Under the pieces are notes generated by a model that saw nothing but the letters and a program-made list of their open reading frames with translations, ran no database searches and was not told the DNA's origin. A DNA stretch of 64,000 nucleotides. Origin: Glycocaulis alkaliphilus (GTDB lineage: Bacteria > Pseudomonadota > Alphaproteobacteria > Caulobacterales > Maricaulaceae). The DNA lies in NCBI RefSeq assembly GCF_004000605.1, contig NZ_CP018911.1, positions 2,771,001-2,835,000 on the forward strand, written 5' to 3'. The position numbers and the translations under genes were made by a program. Shown here in pieces: positions 29,219 through 38,496 of this stretch (its first letter is position 1; each line of letters begins with the position of its first letter).

Positions 29219-29769
29219 CCTTGCGCCTCCACACGCTCTGCCATGGCGTCCAGTATGGCCTGCACCGCACCATCATGGGTGGTATCAGGTGACCGGACAT
29301 GAATATCGGCCTCGGCATAGACCGGCGCGCGCTCTGCCAGCAGTCTTTCCATGACGGCACGCGGATCTTCGGTCTGCAGAAGCGGGCGCGTGTCGCGCCT
29401 TGATACCCGCTCCATGAGCGTATCGATATCCGCCTGCAGCCAGACCGACAGCGACCGCCCTTTAAGCAGGGCGCGCGTCTGTGTGTTGATGAAAGCACCG
29501 CCACCCAGCGCAATGACGGCCTGGCCGGTCTCGTCCATCAGCCGGGCGATGACCCGCCGTTCCCCATCGCGGAAGGCCGCCTCGCCAAAATCGGCAAATA
29601 TTTCAGACACGCTGCGGCCGGCAGCTTCCTCCACCTCGTGGTCGGAATCGCGAAAGGCCCACCCCAGCCGGTCCGCCAGACGGCGCCCGATTGTGGTCTT
29701 TCCCACCCCCATCAGACCGACCAGAACCACCGGACAGCCAAGTCTTCTTGCGATTTGCACACGATCCAT
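29215..29769 (-). CDS. aroK: shikimate kinase
   Basis: A kinase of 184 residues acting on shikimate with ATP. It has the Walker A motif GLMGVGKTTIGRRLA, the substrate-binding DSDHEVE with SVSEIFADFGEAAFRDGE, the GGGAF motif and a lid around RDTRPLL. It is the first gene of the aroK-aroB operon. The 128-bp gap upstream separates it from a divergent unit that begins with a 46-residue membrane protein. Confidence 0.96.
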   Translation of the reverse strand: MDRVQIARRLGCPVVLVGLMGVGKTTIGRRLADRLGWAFRDSDHEVEEAAGRSVSEIFADFGEAAFRDGERRVIARLMDETGQAVIALGGGAFINTQTRALLKGRSLSVWLQADIDTLMERVSRRDTRPLLQTEDPRAVMERLLAERAPVYAEADIHVRSPDTTHDGAVQAILDAMAERVEAQG

Positions 29770-29897
29770 GATGCTTCACGCTATAAGCGTGTGAGAGATA
29801 ATGAGCAATTCCCGCGTACGATGTCTGGAAAACGCCGCATTGTCCGCGCTAGTGTAGAGTATCGTGAACCGCATACCAGCCACGAGGGGCGCCTATC

Positions 29898-30038
29898 ATG
29901 CGCGGAATGCTGATTGGAGTGGGCATCGGCGTCATTTGCGTCGGTGTCATTTTTGCCATCCTGCTCATCATGGCCGACACCATGGCCCCTGAGCAGAGCG
30001 AAATCCGTGTCGAGGTGACCGATGCGCTGGGCGGTTAG
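29898..30038 (+). CDS. 46-residue single-pass membrane protein
   Basis: This small frame reads MRGMLIGVGIGVICVGVIFA, continues ILLIMADTMAPEQ and ends in a charged tail. It has one strongly hydrophobic helix followed by a soluble acidic end. GAGGGGC lies 9 bp before its ATG. Its last 17 bp overlap the start of the next gene in another frame, which suggests translational coupling. Function unknown. Confidence 0.6.
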   Translation: MRGMLIGVGIGVICVGVIFAILLIMADTMAPEQSEIRVEVTDALGG

Positions 30039-31647
30039 CACGCTGGGTCTGTGCGCGGTTCTGCTCGCCGCACCCGCAATCGCGCAGCAACCCTCCCGCG
30101 CCATTGAAGTACAGGAGCTGGGAGCGGTCGACCCCTTTCAGGTCGGATCGCGCAATGTCCTGCCCCAGACCATCTGGTCGTCCAGCGATGCAGACGCCCT
30201 GCGCGTGGTCCTCGAAGCCCTGCCTGCCAGCAATGGGCAGGGATGGCGCCATGGCGGCGCGGCCCGTCTGGCCGAACGTGTCCTCCTGGCCTCCGGCGAG
30301 CCCCCCCGTGGCGGGCGCGACAATTTCGCCCTCGCGGCGCTCCGGGCAGACCGCGCTCTTGCAGCCGGCAGGGTGGAACAGGTCTACCAGCTTCTCGAGC
30401 GCACACCGCGCCTGAACCAGTCCAGCGCGCTCTCCCGCCTGCATGCCGAAACCGCCTTTGCCCTCGGTGAGACAGGACCGGCCTGCAATACCGCCGAAAG
30501 CCTGCTGCGCGGGCGTGACGAACCCTACTGGCTGCGGGCGAGGGCTGTCTGCCTTGCGCTGGCCGGCAATATGCCTGCTGCCGAACTGACCGCAGATCTG
30601 GCCCGCTCCTCTGAGGGTGGCCGCAGTTTCGGCTCCTGGTTCGATGCGCTGGTGCTCGATCGGGGGCTGCCATCAGCGCAGCCTGTATCGACAGGGCTGG
30701 AGCTGGCCATTGCCATCACGCTCGCGCCCGAAGAACGCATTCACGTCGCTGAAAACGCTCCGGCCTGGCTGAAACGCGCCGCCGCGCGCACGGGCCCGGC
30801 CATCACATTGCCCGAACAGCTCGACGAGGCACTGGAAGCCGCCATGGCGATGGAAGGCGCTGACAGGGCGGCAGCCCTCGCCGCCATCGCCCAGCAGGAT
30901 ATTGACCGTCTGATTGCGGCCGAGGCACTGGCCGCACGGCTGGACGACGCCGTCAACGAAGGGCGGTTTGCCGAAGTGGCCCGCGCTTACGCGATGGAAA
31001 TCGAGACATTCCCGATCAATGAGCAGACGCTCGCCCACGGCCCGCGCTTCATCCTGGCTCTGGCCCTTGAGGGCGAGCTGGAGCGGGCATGGCGCTGGCG
31101 CGAAGCCCTGCTGTCTGGCCCTGAGCGCGACCGGCCCATGCAGGAAATGAACGGACAGCCCGGCATGCTCACGCCGCCGCCGGCCTCATTCGGTTTTACC
31201 GATGAAGACCCATGGGAGCCGCCTTCACCTGCCGTCATGGTCGCGCTCGACATGGCGATAGGCATTGCCGCGGACGATATAGGCTCCGGCCCGTTTGGTG
31301 CCATTCTGGCCGCGCGGGCAGAGGATGCGCGTCCTGAACGTCTCGCCCAGCTTGCCGGTCTGGCAGCGCTCGGCGCGTCTGTTCCCGAGGCCGTGCGCGT
31401 TCAGCTCCTTGAGACGGGCTCTGAAGAGGGCTCCACCGGGCGGGAAGCGCATTTTGCCTCGATGGCTGCGCTTTCACTGGTCAACAGCTCGCGCGCTGAA
31501 GTCCTGCTGCTGGCCGCCGGCCTGATCGAGACCAGCAATGGCAGCGCGCAGGCCTATGCCCTGGCCAGCTACCTGCTGGAGCGGGCGGGCCACCGGGCCG
31601 AAGCGCTGCAGCTCATTCTGGAGGCGCTGGCCGAGGAGAGCGCGTGA
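30022..31647 (+). CDS. periplasmic helical-repeat protein, unknown
   Basis: A protein of 541 residues with a signal peptide ending at A-I-A-Q-Q. It is rich in Ala, Leu and Glu, with helix pairs spaced like TPR or Sel1 solenoids (for example RLHAETAFALGETGPACNTA and LASYLLERAGHRAEALQLIL at the end). No catalytic motif is recognised. The start overlaps the 46-residue membrane protein by 17 bp and the stop overlaps the xerD GTG start by 4 bp, so three genes are probably co-translated. Its conserved place next to xerD suggests an envelope role but does not prove one. Confidence 0.75.
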   Translation: MRWAVSTLGLCAVLLAAPAIAQQPSRAIEVQELGAVDPFQVGSRNVLPQTIWSSSDADALRVVLEALPASNGQGWRHGGAARLAERVLLASGEPPRGGRDNFALAALRADRALAAGRVEQVYQLLERTPRLNQSSALSRLHAETAFALGETGPACNTAESLLRGRDEPYWLRARAVCLALAGNMPAAELTADLARSSEGGRSFGSWFDALVLDRGLPSAQPVSTGLELAIAITLAPEERIHVAENAPAWLKRAAARTGPAITLPEQLDEALEAAMAMEGADRAAALAAIAQQDIDRLIAAEALAARLDDAVNEGRFAEVARAYAMEIETFPINEQTLAHGPRFILALALEGELERAWRWREALLSGPERDRPMQEMNGQPGMLTPPPASFGFTDEDPWEPPSPAVMVALDMAIGIAADDIGSGPFGAILAARAEDARPERLAQLAGLAALGASVPEAVRVQLLETGSEEGSTGREAHFASMAALSLVNSSRAEVLLLAAGLIETSNGSAQAYALASYLLERAGHRAEALQLILEALAEESA

Positions 31648-32567
31648 GCGCAACGCATATAGCGCTTTTCCTCGACATGCTGAGCGCGGAGCGCGGCGCT
31701 GCCGCCAACACGCTCGCCGCCTATGGCCACGATCTGGATGATGCCGGAACGCGCCTTGCGCGTTTCGGCGTGGCTCTCAATGACGCATCGCCTGCTGATC
31801 TTGAACGGCTGATGCAGACACTGGCCACTGACGGGCTCAGCCCTGCCACGGCCGCGCGGCGCCTTTCCGCGCTGAAGCGCTATTACCGCTTTCTGCTCAA
31901 AGAGGGCGTGCGCAGCGATGATCCGACGGCCGGTCACAAAGGCCCCAAACAGGCTCGCGCCCTGCCCAAAATCCTCTCCGAGGCCGAGGTGGGCCGTCTG
32001 TTTGACGCAGCTGACACGATAGAAGGCCCGGCGGGCCTGCGCCTGCGTGCCGCGCTGGAACTGCTCTATGCGGGCGGGCTTCGCGTCAGTGAGCTGGTCA
32101 CCCTCCCCCTTGCCGCCTTTTCCCGCGCCGAGCGCTATCTGGTTGTCACCGGCAAGGGCAATAAGGACCGTATCGTACCGCTCACACCCTCCGCGCTGGA
32201 GGCTGTCGACGCCTATAGGGGCGTGCGGGAGGACTTCCTGCCCGGCAAGGCGTCACCCTTGCGGGCCCGCGCCGAGCGTTATCTCTTCTGCTCATCCAGC
32301 GCCAAGGCAGGCCACCTTACCCGCGAGCGATTCGCCCAGATGCTCTCAGGACTTGCGGTGCAAGCGGGCCTCGACCCGGCGCGCGTCTCGCCGCACGTGC
32401 TGCGCCATGCCTTTGCCACGCATCTTCTGGCCAATGGAGCAGACTTGCGCAGCCTGCAGACCCTGCTCGGCCACGCCGATGTCTCCACCACGGAGATTTA
32501 CACCCATGTGCTCGAAGCGCGGCTGCGCTCGCTGATGGAAGACGCCCATCCCTTGAGCCGCAAATAG
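31644..32567 (+). CDS. xerD: tyrosine recombinase XerD
   Basis: A site-specific recombinase of 307 residues that would resolve chromosome dimers at dif with XerC. It has an N-terminal SAM-like DNA-binding domain (residues 1-90) and a catalytic domain with Arg in GGLRVSEL, Lys in TGKGNKDR, HVLRHAFATHLL, LGHADVSTTEIY and the nucleophile Tyr in IYTHV. The GTG start overlaps the upstream stop by 4 bp. accA follows, an order often seen in alphaproteobacteria. No integrase-type mobile context is present, so it is the housekeeping enzyme. Confidence 0.95.
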   Translation: MSATHIALFLDMLSAERGAAANTLAAYGHDLDDAGTRLARFGVALNDASPADLERLMQTLATDGLSPATAARRLSALKRYYRFLLKEGVRSDDPTAGHKGPKQARALPKILSEAEVGRLFDAADTIEGPAGLRLRAALELLYAGGLRVSELVTLPLAAFSRAERYLVVTGKGNKDRIVPLTPSALEAVDAYRGVREDFLPGKASPLRARAERYLFCSSSAKAGHLTRERFAQMLSGLAVQAGLDPARVSPHVLRHAFATHLLANGADLRSLQTLLGHADVSTTEIYTHVLEARLRSLMEDAHPLSRK

Positions 32568-32663
32568 CCTTGCTGACAGCCAGCTTGTGACAACACGATG
32601 TCGCGGCTAGTTTGCCCGTTCGGCCAGCGACCCTTGGCCGGGTAGCCTTATTTCAGGGGATCC

Positions 32664-33650
32664 ATGTCCAACCCGACGCGCACCTATCTTGATTTCGAAC
32701 GTCCGATTGCCGAGCTCGATGCGAAGATCGAGGAATTGCAATCGGTCTCCGAACGCAATGGCGAGGATGCGCCGGATGTGGCCGAAGAGGTCGCCAAGCT
32801 GCGCCAGAAATCGGCAACCCAGCTGAAAAACCTCTACGCCAAGCTGGACCCCTGGCAGAAAACCATGGTGGCGCGCCATCCTGAGCGCCCGCATCTGAAA
32901 GACTTTCTGGCCGGCCTCATCACCGATTTCGAGGAGCTGTCCGGCGACCGGCGCTTCTCCGAGGATCACGCCATTGTGGGTGGTCTGGGCCGTTTCCGCG
33001 GCCGCGCCGTGGTCGTCATGGGCCATGAGAAGGGTCACGATACGCAGACCCGCCTGAAGCACAATTTCGGCATGGCGCGCCCTGAAGGCTACCGCAAGGC
33101 CGCGCGCCTGATGGATTTGGCTGACAAGTTCTCCCTGCCGGTTCTCACTTTCGTGGACACGGCGGGCGCGTATCCGGGCGTTGGCGCGGAAGAGCGCGGC
33201 CAGTCCGAAGCCATTGCCCGCTCCACCGAGCGCTGCCTGACACTCGGCACGCCGCTGATCTCGGTCATCACCGGCGAAGGCGGGTCGGGCGGCGCGGTTG
33301 CGCTGGCCTCTGCCAACACGGTGATGATGCTGGAGCATTCCATATATTCGGTGATCTCGCCGGAGGGCTGCGCCTCCATTTTGTGGCGCGACGGTGCCAA
33401 GGCGCGCGATGCGGCCATTGCCATGAAGATCACTGCTCAGGACCTGATCGCGCTGAAGATCATCGACAAGATCATCACCGAACCTGTCGGCGGCGCGCAT
33501 CGCGACCGGGACGCTGCCATAAAGGCGGTGGGCGACGCGATGGAAGAAAACCTCTCCAGCCTTGAAGGGCTCGACCCGGCCACCCTGCGCAAGAAGCGCC
33601 GTGAGCGTTTCCTCGCCATTGGCCGCTCGCTGATGGAACCGGCGGCGTAG
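32664..33650 (+). CDS. accA: acetyl-CoA carboxylase carboxyltransferase subunit alpha
   Basis: A protein of 328 residues that pairs with AccD to move the carboxyl group from biotin to acetyl-CoA, the first step of fatty-acid synthesis. Signatures are [18 protein letters not shown] at the N terminus, [17 protein letters not shown] and [16 protein letters not shown] with oxyanion-hole glycines, and [12 protein letters not shown]. The start at 32664 follows AGGGGATCC. The gene has its own 96-bp upstream gap after xerD. Confidence 0.97.
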   Translation: MSNPTRTYLDFERPIAELDAKIEELQSVSERNGEDAPDVAEEVAKLRQKSATQLKNLYAKLDPWQKTMVARHPERPHLKDFLAGLITDFEELSGDRRFSEDHAIVGGLGRFRGRAVVVMGHEKGHDTQTRLKHNFGMARPEGYRKAARLMDLADKFSLPVLTFVDTAGAYPGVGAEERGQSEAIARSTERCLTLGTPLISVITGEGGSGGAVALASANTVMMLEHSIYSVISPEGCASILWRDGAKARDAAIAMKITAQDLIALKIIDKIITEPVGGAHRDRDAAIKAVGDAMEENLSSLEGLDPATLRKKRRERFLAIGRSLMEPAA

Positions 33651-33735
33651 GCTTTTCCCCGTCCCCCCTTGATTTTTTGGCTGGAAAGGCGTCTCTGAGG
33701 CTCACGAAATACTCATTATGAGCAAAAGGGGCGTC

Positions 33736-35790
33736 ATGCCGGCCTTTCATAATCTTTATCGCCATGGCTTTGTGCGCGTGGCGGCCTTTGCGCCCCATGT
33801 TGCGCCCGGCGACCCGATGGAGAATGCGCAGCGCCTGATCGCGCTGGCCAAAGAGGCCGATAAGAGCCGCGCGGCGCTGGTCCTGTTTCCCGAACTCTCC
33901 CTGACCGGCTATGCGCTGGATGATCTGCACCATCAGGCTTTGATACTGCAGTCCGCAGAGCAGGCGGCGGCGGCCCTCATCGAGGCTTCGCGCGATCTCA
34001 TGCCGGTACTGGTCGCCGGTGCGCCGGTAGCGGTCGATGGCCAGCTTTATAACTGCGCCCTCATCATCCATCGCGGGCGGCTTCTGGGCGTGGTGCCGAA
34101 GAGCTATCTTCCCAATTACCGCGAATTCTACGAAAAGCGCTGGTTTGCCGAAGGCCCCTCGGCCATCGCGGACAGCGTGCGCTATGCGGGGCAGGATGCA
34201 GCCTTTGGCACCAAGCTCCTCTTCGCCGCCGACGACCTGCCCGGCTTCAGCTTCATGGCGGAGATCTGCGAGGATCTCTGGGCGGTCCACCCGCCAAGCC
34301 TTGATGGCGCGCTGGCGGGCGCGAACATCATCGTCAACCTGTCGGCTTCCAACGCCCTCATCGGCAAGGCGCGCGAGCGCGAGGCGCTGGTGCGCGTGCA
34401 GTCACAGCGCACGTTGTCAGCCTATATTTTCGCCGCTTCCGGCTCAGGCGAGAGCACGACAGACCTCACCTGGGACGGGCAGACCCTTGCCTGCGAGCTG
34501 GGCGAGACCATCGCGCAGGGCCCGCGCTTTGAGGACAATGCGGGCCTCGTCACCGAGATCGATGGGGAGCGCATCGTGCAGGACCGGCTGCGCTTTTCCA
34601 CCTTCCGGGACGGCGCCCGCAATGCGCGCGAGCACCTGACCGGCTGGCGAAAAGTAAGCTTCACCCTTGCCCCGCCGCTGGATGAAACACTGCCATTGGA
34701 ACGTACGATCCGGCGCTTCCCCTTCGTCCCATCAGACCGCGAACGTCTGGACGAGGATTGCTTCGAGGCCTGGTCGATACAGGTCGAGGCGCTGGTCCAG
34801 CGCCTGCGCTCCAGCGGTATCAGCCGCGCCGTTATAGGCATTTCGGGCGGGCTGGATTCCACACAGGCCCTCATCGTCACCGCGCGCGCCTTTGATCGTC
34901 TGGCCCTGCCACGCGAGAGCATCCTCGCCTACACCCTGCCCGGCTTTGCCACCAGCGAGGCGACACGCGGTCAGGCCATTGCCCTGGCCGGGGCGATGGG
35001 CGTCACCCATCGCGAGATCGATATTCGCCCGGCGGCGGAGCGTATGCTGGCCGATCTCGGCCACCCTTACGCTGAAGGCCGGGCCGAATACGATGTGACC
35101 TTCGAGAATGTGCAGGCGGGCCTGCGCACCGATTATCTCTTCCGCGCCGCCAACCATGAGGGCGCGCTGGTGATCGGCACCGGCGACCTCTCCGAGGCCG
35201 CGCTTGGCTGGTGTACCTATGGCGTTGGCGATCACATGTCGCACTACAACGTCAATGCCGGCCTGCCCAAAACCCTGATCCAGCACCTCATCGCATGGGC
35301 TGCACGGACAGGGCGGGCGGGCGAGGCGGCTGGCCCGGTGCTGGAGCGTATTCTCGCAACCGAAATCTCCCCTGAGCTGGTGCCAGCCGGAGAGAACGGG
35401 CAAATCCAGAGCACGCAAGGCGTGATCGGCCCCTACCCCTTGCAGGATTTCACCCTGCATTATGTGGCCCGCTACGGGTTCGGGCCGGAGAAGATAGCCT
35501 TCCTGCAGGAGACCGCCTGGGGCGAAAGCTCGCGCAGTGACTGGCCAGACCATGTGGCAGAGGCCGACCGCCATCACTACGCCATGGCCGACATCCTCAA
35601 ATGGCTGGACGTGTTCCACACCCGCTTTTTCGGCCAGAGCCAGTTCAAGCGCTCGGCCGTGCCCAACGGGCCGAAACTCACCTCCGCTGGCGCGCTCTCT
35701 CCGCGCGGGGACTGGCGCATGCCCTCTGACATGAGCGCAAAGCTCTGGCGCGAGGCGATTGCGCGGCTGAAGGACGAGCTGGGGGACTAA
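33736..35790 (+). CDS. nadE: glutamine-dependent NAD+ synthetase
   Basis: The ATG at 33736 is preferred over the one at 33718 because AAAAGGGG lies at the right distance; it gives 684 residues. The N-terminal nitrilase-type glutaminase (about 1-290) has the triad Glu in FPELSLTGY, Lys in VPKSYLPNY and Cys in EICEDLW. The C-terminal synthetase has the P-loop ISGGLDSTQA near residue 370, GTGDLSEAALGW and YNVNAGLPKT. Glutaminase-released ammonia is used to convert deamido-NAD to NAD. The size fits the long bacterial glutamine-dependent form. Confidence 0.96.
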   Translation: MPAFHNLYRHGFVRVAAFAPHVAPGDPMENAQRLIALAKEADKSRAALVLFPELSLTGYALDDLHHQALILQSAEQAAAALIEASRDLMPVLVAGAPVAVDGQLYNCALIIHRGRLLGVVPKSYLPNYREFYEKRWFAEGPSAIADSVRYAGQDAAFGTKLLFAADDLPGFSFMAEICEDLWAVHPPSLDGALAGANIIVNLSASNALIGKAREREALVRVQSQRTLSAYIFAASGSGESTTDLTWDGQTLACELGETIAQGPRFEDNAGLVTEIDGERIVQDRLRFSTFRDGARNAREHLTGWRKVSFTLAPPLDETLPLERTIRRFPFVPSDRERLDEDCFEAWSIQVEALVQRLRSSGISRAVIGISGGLDSTQALIVTARAFDRLALPRESILAYTLPGFATSEATRGQAIALAGAMGVTHREIDIRPAAERMLADLGHPYAEGRAEYDVTFENVQAGLRTDYLFRAANHEGALVIGTGDLSEAALGWCTYGVGDHMSHYNVNAGLPKTLIQHLIAWAARTGRAGEAAGPVLERILATEISPELVPAGENGQIQSTQGVIGPYPLQDFTLHYVARYGFGPEKIAFLQETAWGESSRSDWPDHVAEADRHHYAMADILKWLDVFHTRFFGQSQFKRSAVPNGPKLTSAGALSPRGDWRMPSDMSAKLWREAIARLKDELGD

Positions 35791-35802
35791 GCCCCCTTGG
35801 CT

Positions 35803-35886
35803 GAAACCCCGGACGCGCAGCGATCCGGGGCCTCCCTTGCGCTTCTCCTGCACAAGGTCCCGGATCGCACTGCGTGCGTCCGGGAG
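35803..35886. repeat. imperfect palindromic repeat after nadE
   Basis: CCCCGGACGCGCAGCGATCC (35808-35827) and GTCCCGGATCGCACTGCGTG (35859-35878), continuing to CGTCCGGGA, form facing imperfect inverted repeats. The CCGGATCG/CGTCCGG arms resemble CGCGTAGCGGTCCGGGGGA near 5860. It looks like another short intergenic repeat family. Confidence 0.5.
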
Positions 35887-35900
35887 TTCATATCTGGGGG

Positions 35901-35942
35901 AAAAATAAAAACGCCCGCGTGCCAGGGGAAAGCACGCGGGCG
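35901..35942 (-). terminator. intrinsic terminator of hsp20
   Basis: Read on the minus strand, ACGCCCGCGTGC, a short loop and GCACGCGGGCGT form a strong stem followed directly by TTTTATTTTT. It is 120 bp after the hsp20 stop codon. Confidence 0.85.
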
Positions 35943-36062
35943 TCTTCATGTCAGTCTGCTGGCGGGTCGATCAGAGCGGGTCTGCGGCAGGGGAAAAACC
36001 GCATCGCCCTGAGATCAGTTGGCCAGCCTTCGCTCCGTTCCGGCGGAGCGGTATGCGCGGCT

Positions 36063-36530
36063 TTAAGCGGCCTTGGTCTTCGAGCCGCTGATCAGCTTGG
36101 CGCCGGACTTGCCATTAATGGCGATCTGGCGCGGTTTCTTCGCTTCGGGTATCTCGCGCTCCAGGCGCAGCACCAGAAGGCCGTTTTCAAGGCGCGCATC
36201 GCGCACCTGGATATGGTCGGCCAGATGGAAGCGGCGCTCGAAAGAGCGCTCGGCAATGCCGCGATGGATGAACTGGCGCGGTTCGCTGTCATCGCTTTCG
36301 CGCTTGCCGGAGACCGTCAGCACATTTTCCTGCACCTGAACGTCGAGATCATTGTCGCCGAACCCGGCCACGGCCAGTTCGATGACATACTCATGTTCGC
36401 TCAGTTGTTCGATATTGTAGGGCGGGTAGCCATTACCCGTTTCCTGCTTGGCCGCCGAGTCGATCATGTTGGCCAGACGGTCAAAGCCGACAATCGTGCG
36501 GTAAAGCGGTGTGTAGTCGATGGTACGCAT
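36063..36530 (-). CDS. small heat shock protein, Hsp20/IbpA type
   Basis: A chaperone of 155 residues with the N-terminal MRTIDYTPLYRTIVGFDRL typical of alphaproteobacterial IbpA/HspH proteins, an alpha-crystallin domain at about 35-135 (YVIELAVAGFGDNDLDVQVQ, then LTVSGKR and ENGLLVLRLERE), and a C-terminal I-A-I-N motif. It holds unfolded proteins during heat stress. The ribosome site AGGAGG lies in a short inverted repeat (see separate entry). An intrinsic terminator follows the gene. Confidence 0.95.
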   Translation of the reverse strand: MRTIDYTPLYRTIVGFDRLANMIDSAAKQETGNGYPPYNIEQLSEHEYVIELAVAGFGDNDLDVQVQENVLTVSGKRESDDSEPRQFIHRGIAERSFERRFHLADHIQVRDARLENGLLVLRLEREIPEAKKPRQIAINGKSGAKLISGSKTKAA

Positions 36531-36533
36531 GAA

Positions 36534-36554
36534 GATCCTCCTTCAGAAGCGATC
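36534..36554 (-). promoter_or_regulatory. candidate ROSE-like RNA thermometer hairpin of hsp20
   Basis: On the minus strand GATC-GCTTC ... GGAGGATC folds so that AGGAGG, the ribosome site 5 nt before the ATG, is paired. GATC pairs with GATC and CUUC-type bases pair with the purine run, with a G opposite G as in ROSE elements. Alphaproteobacterial small heat shock genes are often controlled this way; the fold here is only by eye. Confidence 0.45.
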
Positions 36555-36790
36555 AGTTCGATGCCTTCCGGCAGGTGTTCCGCGCCTCGATTGAGCGCAC
36601 GGAGCCAAAGTCAGGCATCAAGGTTTCCATTACTCGCCGGAGCCCGTCAGGCACCCCGGTGATACTGACATGGGTGGAGCTTTCCGGGTGCGCAAGAGGG
36701 CCGTTTTGATGTTTTGCGATTTTGCCGTCTGCGATTGCAGCGCTAGTCTGGCAAGCGAAACGCCCAGATCATGCCAAGGGGATTTGCCGC

Positions 36791-37804
36791 ATGCGCCTTC
36801 TCGTCACCGTCTCTGCTCTTGCCCTGTGCCTGCCTCTCATGGCGTGCGGGGACAATTCGGACACCGAAGCACCGGCACCAGCCGCCATCGACACTGAGAA
36901 CGCTGTCGACGCATCGCTGGCATCAGCCATTGATGACGAGGCGTACGTTGAAGATGGCGAGACGGCCACCCCTGAAGCCAGTGTCCCGGCCAGCGGCACG
37001 CCAGACGAAACCGCAAGCCTGTCCACCGAGCCGGAAACCGGCTCTCTGGCATGGGCCGTTGCGGGTGAATGGCGGGCTGATGCCGTGGCACGCGATGTCT
37101 GGCGCAATCCGCGCGAGACACTGGAATTCTTTGGCATCAATCCCTCCGGCACCGTAATCGAGATATGGCCGGCCGGCGGCTGGTACACGCAAGTGCTGGC
37201 GCCCTGGATTGCTGCCAATGGCGGCACCTATGTCGCGGCGCATTTCGACCCCGCAGGCAGCGAGCAGACCCAGGCCTTTATCGATGCCTATGCCGAACGC
37301 TTTTCCGCGCCGCTGTTTGGCGAGATCGAGATCGCGGCTTTCGGCCCCGAAACAGGCCCGATCGTGCCAGAAGGCAGCGCCGACGCCGTTCTGACCTTCC
37401 GCAATGTACACAACTGGATGGCCCGCGGGTTTGAGGAAAAGGCGTTTGCCGATTTCTATGCAGCCTTGCGCCCGGGCGGCATTCTGGGCGTGGTTGAACA
37501 CCGCCTGCCTGCCAGCCAGCCGCAGGACCCGCGTGCCGCCACCGGCTATGTGCAGGAAGACTATGTCATCGCGCTGGCCACGGAGGCCGGGTTCGAGCTG
37601 GTGGGTTCCTCTGAAGTCAACGCCAACCCCGCCGACACGGCCGACCATCCGTTCGGCGTATGGACCCTGCCCCCGGTTCTGAGGTCATCTCCGCGCGGAG
37701 ATGAGCCTGATCCGGACTTTGATCGCGCGCCCTATGAATCCATTGGCGAGTCTGACCGGATGACTTTGCTCTTCCGCAAGCCGGGGAATGCGGGGGCTGA
37801 GTGA
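36791..37804 (+). CDS. lipoprotein with methyltransferase-like fold
   Basis: The ATG at 36791 follows AAGGGGA and gives 337 residues with a lipoprotein signal (lipobox L-M-A-C). A long acidic, Ala/Thr/Glu-rich linker (about 20-85) leads to a Rossmann-like domain with VIEIWPAGGWYTQVLAPWI, where the SAM-binding strand-loop would lie, then VLTFRNVHNW and FYAALRPGGILGVVEHR. This is the pattern of the predicted methyltransferases of the COG4798 type. SAM is not expected outside the cytoplasm, so the enzyme may be inactive or do something else. The stop overlaps the next GTG start by 4 bp. Confidence 0.8.
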   Translation: MRLLVTVSALALCLPLMACGDNSDTEAPAPAAIDTENAVDASLASAIDDEAYVEDGETATPEASVPASGTPDETASLSTEPETGSLAWAVAGEWRADAVARDVWRNPRETLEFFGINPSGTVIEIWPAGGWYTQVLAPWIAANGGTYVAAHFDPAGSEQTQAFIDAYAERFSAPLFGEIEIAAFGPETGPIVPEGSADAVLTFRNVHNWMARGFEEKAFADFYAALRPGGILGVVEHRLPASQPQDPRAATGYVQEDYVIALATEAGFELVGSSEVNANPADTADHPFGVWTLPPVLRSSPRGDEPDPDFDRAPYESIGESDRMTLLFRKPGNAGAE

Positions 37805-38496
37805 TCGGCTCTGCGCTTCGCCTGCTGCTGGCGAGCGTCCTGCTGGTCTGGAGCGCACCGGCAAGCGCAGGTCCGCCGCCTGCATCGGCGCTAAACCCCT
37901 ACCCGGCTGACCGGCTATTACCGTTCTGGCGCCAATACACGGCCCGGTACGAGGAGAGTGAGGCCCTGTTCATTCCGGCCTACCGGCTGGACCCGCCCCC
38001 TGCTGAGGCTGCGGATATGACAGGCTTCTGGCTGGAGGCCGCAGACGCCCGGCTGCTGGCGGTCGGTGTCGATGCGGACGGGTATCTGGTCCTGCCAGCT
38101 GAGGCCCATAATGCGGGCTTCGTGACACGCAGCACCCGCCTTCTGCACGATGGCGGCGGCCTGCTGCCCGCCATACGCCTGGAACTGCACGTCCGGGCAG
38201 AACCGGCAGCGCGCTACGCCATAGCCGACCTTGCCACTGTCACACGCGAGCTGGACCAGTTCCAGCGCGCCAGCATGGGCCTGGCGGCCCTGATGGCTCC
38301 GCGCTTTGATGTCATCGTATTCCGCTTTGACGGGCCTGCACCGGATGGCTGGCATGTGACAGCGCGCGGCGAGCGCAGCGCGCTCAGCGCGTTGCACGAT
38401 ACGCTCTATCTGCGCATGACGGGGCGGATTGCCCGCGCGGGCGGTGAAATAGTGCTCGAAGAAACACCGCGCCGGATCGTGGTGGAAACCCGCTAG
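37801..38496 (+). CDS. periplasmic protein, unknown
   Basis: A GTG start overlapping the previous stop gives 231 residues with a signal peptide ending at A-S-A-G. The mature part is mixed alpha/beta with TGFWLEAADARLLAVGVDAD, an LRLELHVRAEP-type strand and FDVIVFRFDGPAPDGW. I do not recognise the family. Translational coupling to the methyltransferase-like lipoprotein suggests they act together in the envelope. Its 3' end overlaps hisN by 4 bp on the other strand. Confidence 0.7.
   Translation: MIGSALRLLLASVLLVWSAPASAGPPPASALNPYPADRLLPFWRQYTARYEESEALFIPAYRLDPPPAEAADMTGFWLEAADARLLAVGVDADGYLVLPAEAHNAGFVTRSTRLLHDGGGLLPAIRLELHVRAEPAARYAIADLATVTRELDQFQRASMGLAALMAPRFDVIVFRFDGPAPDGWHVTARGERSALSALHDTLYLRMTGRIARAGGEIVLEETPRRIVVETR

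Noticed and set aside
31644-32567. Tyrosine recombinase as part of an integrative element
   Set aside because: The sequence, length and accA neighbourhood fit housekeeping XerD, and no att-like repeats or phage genes surround it.
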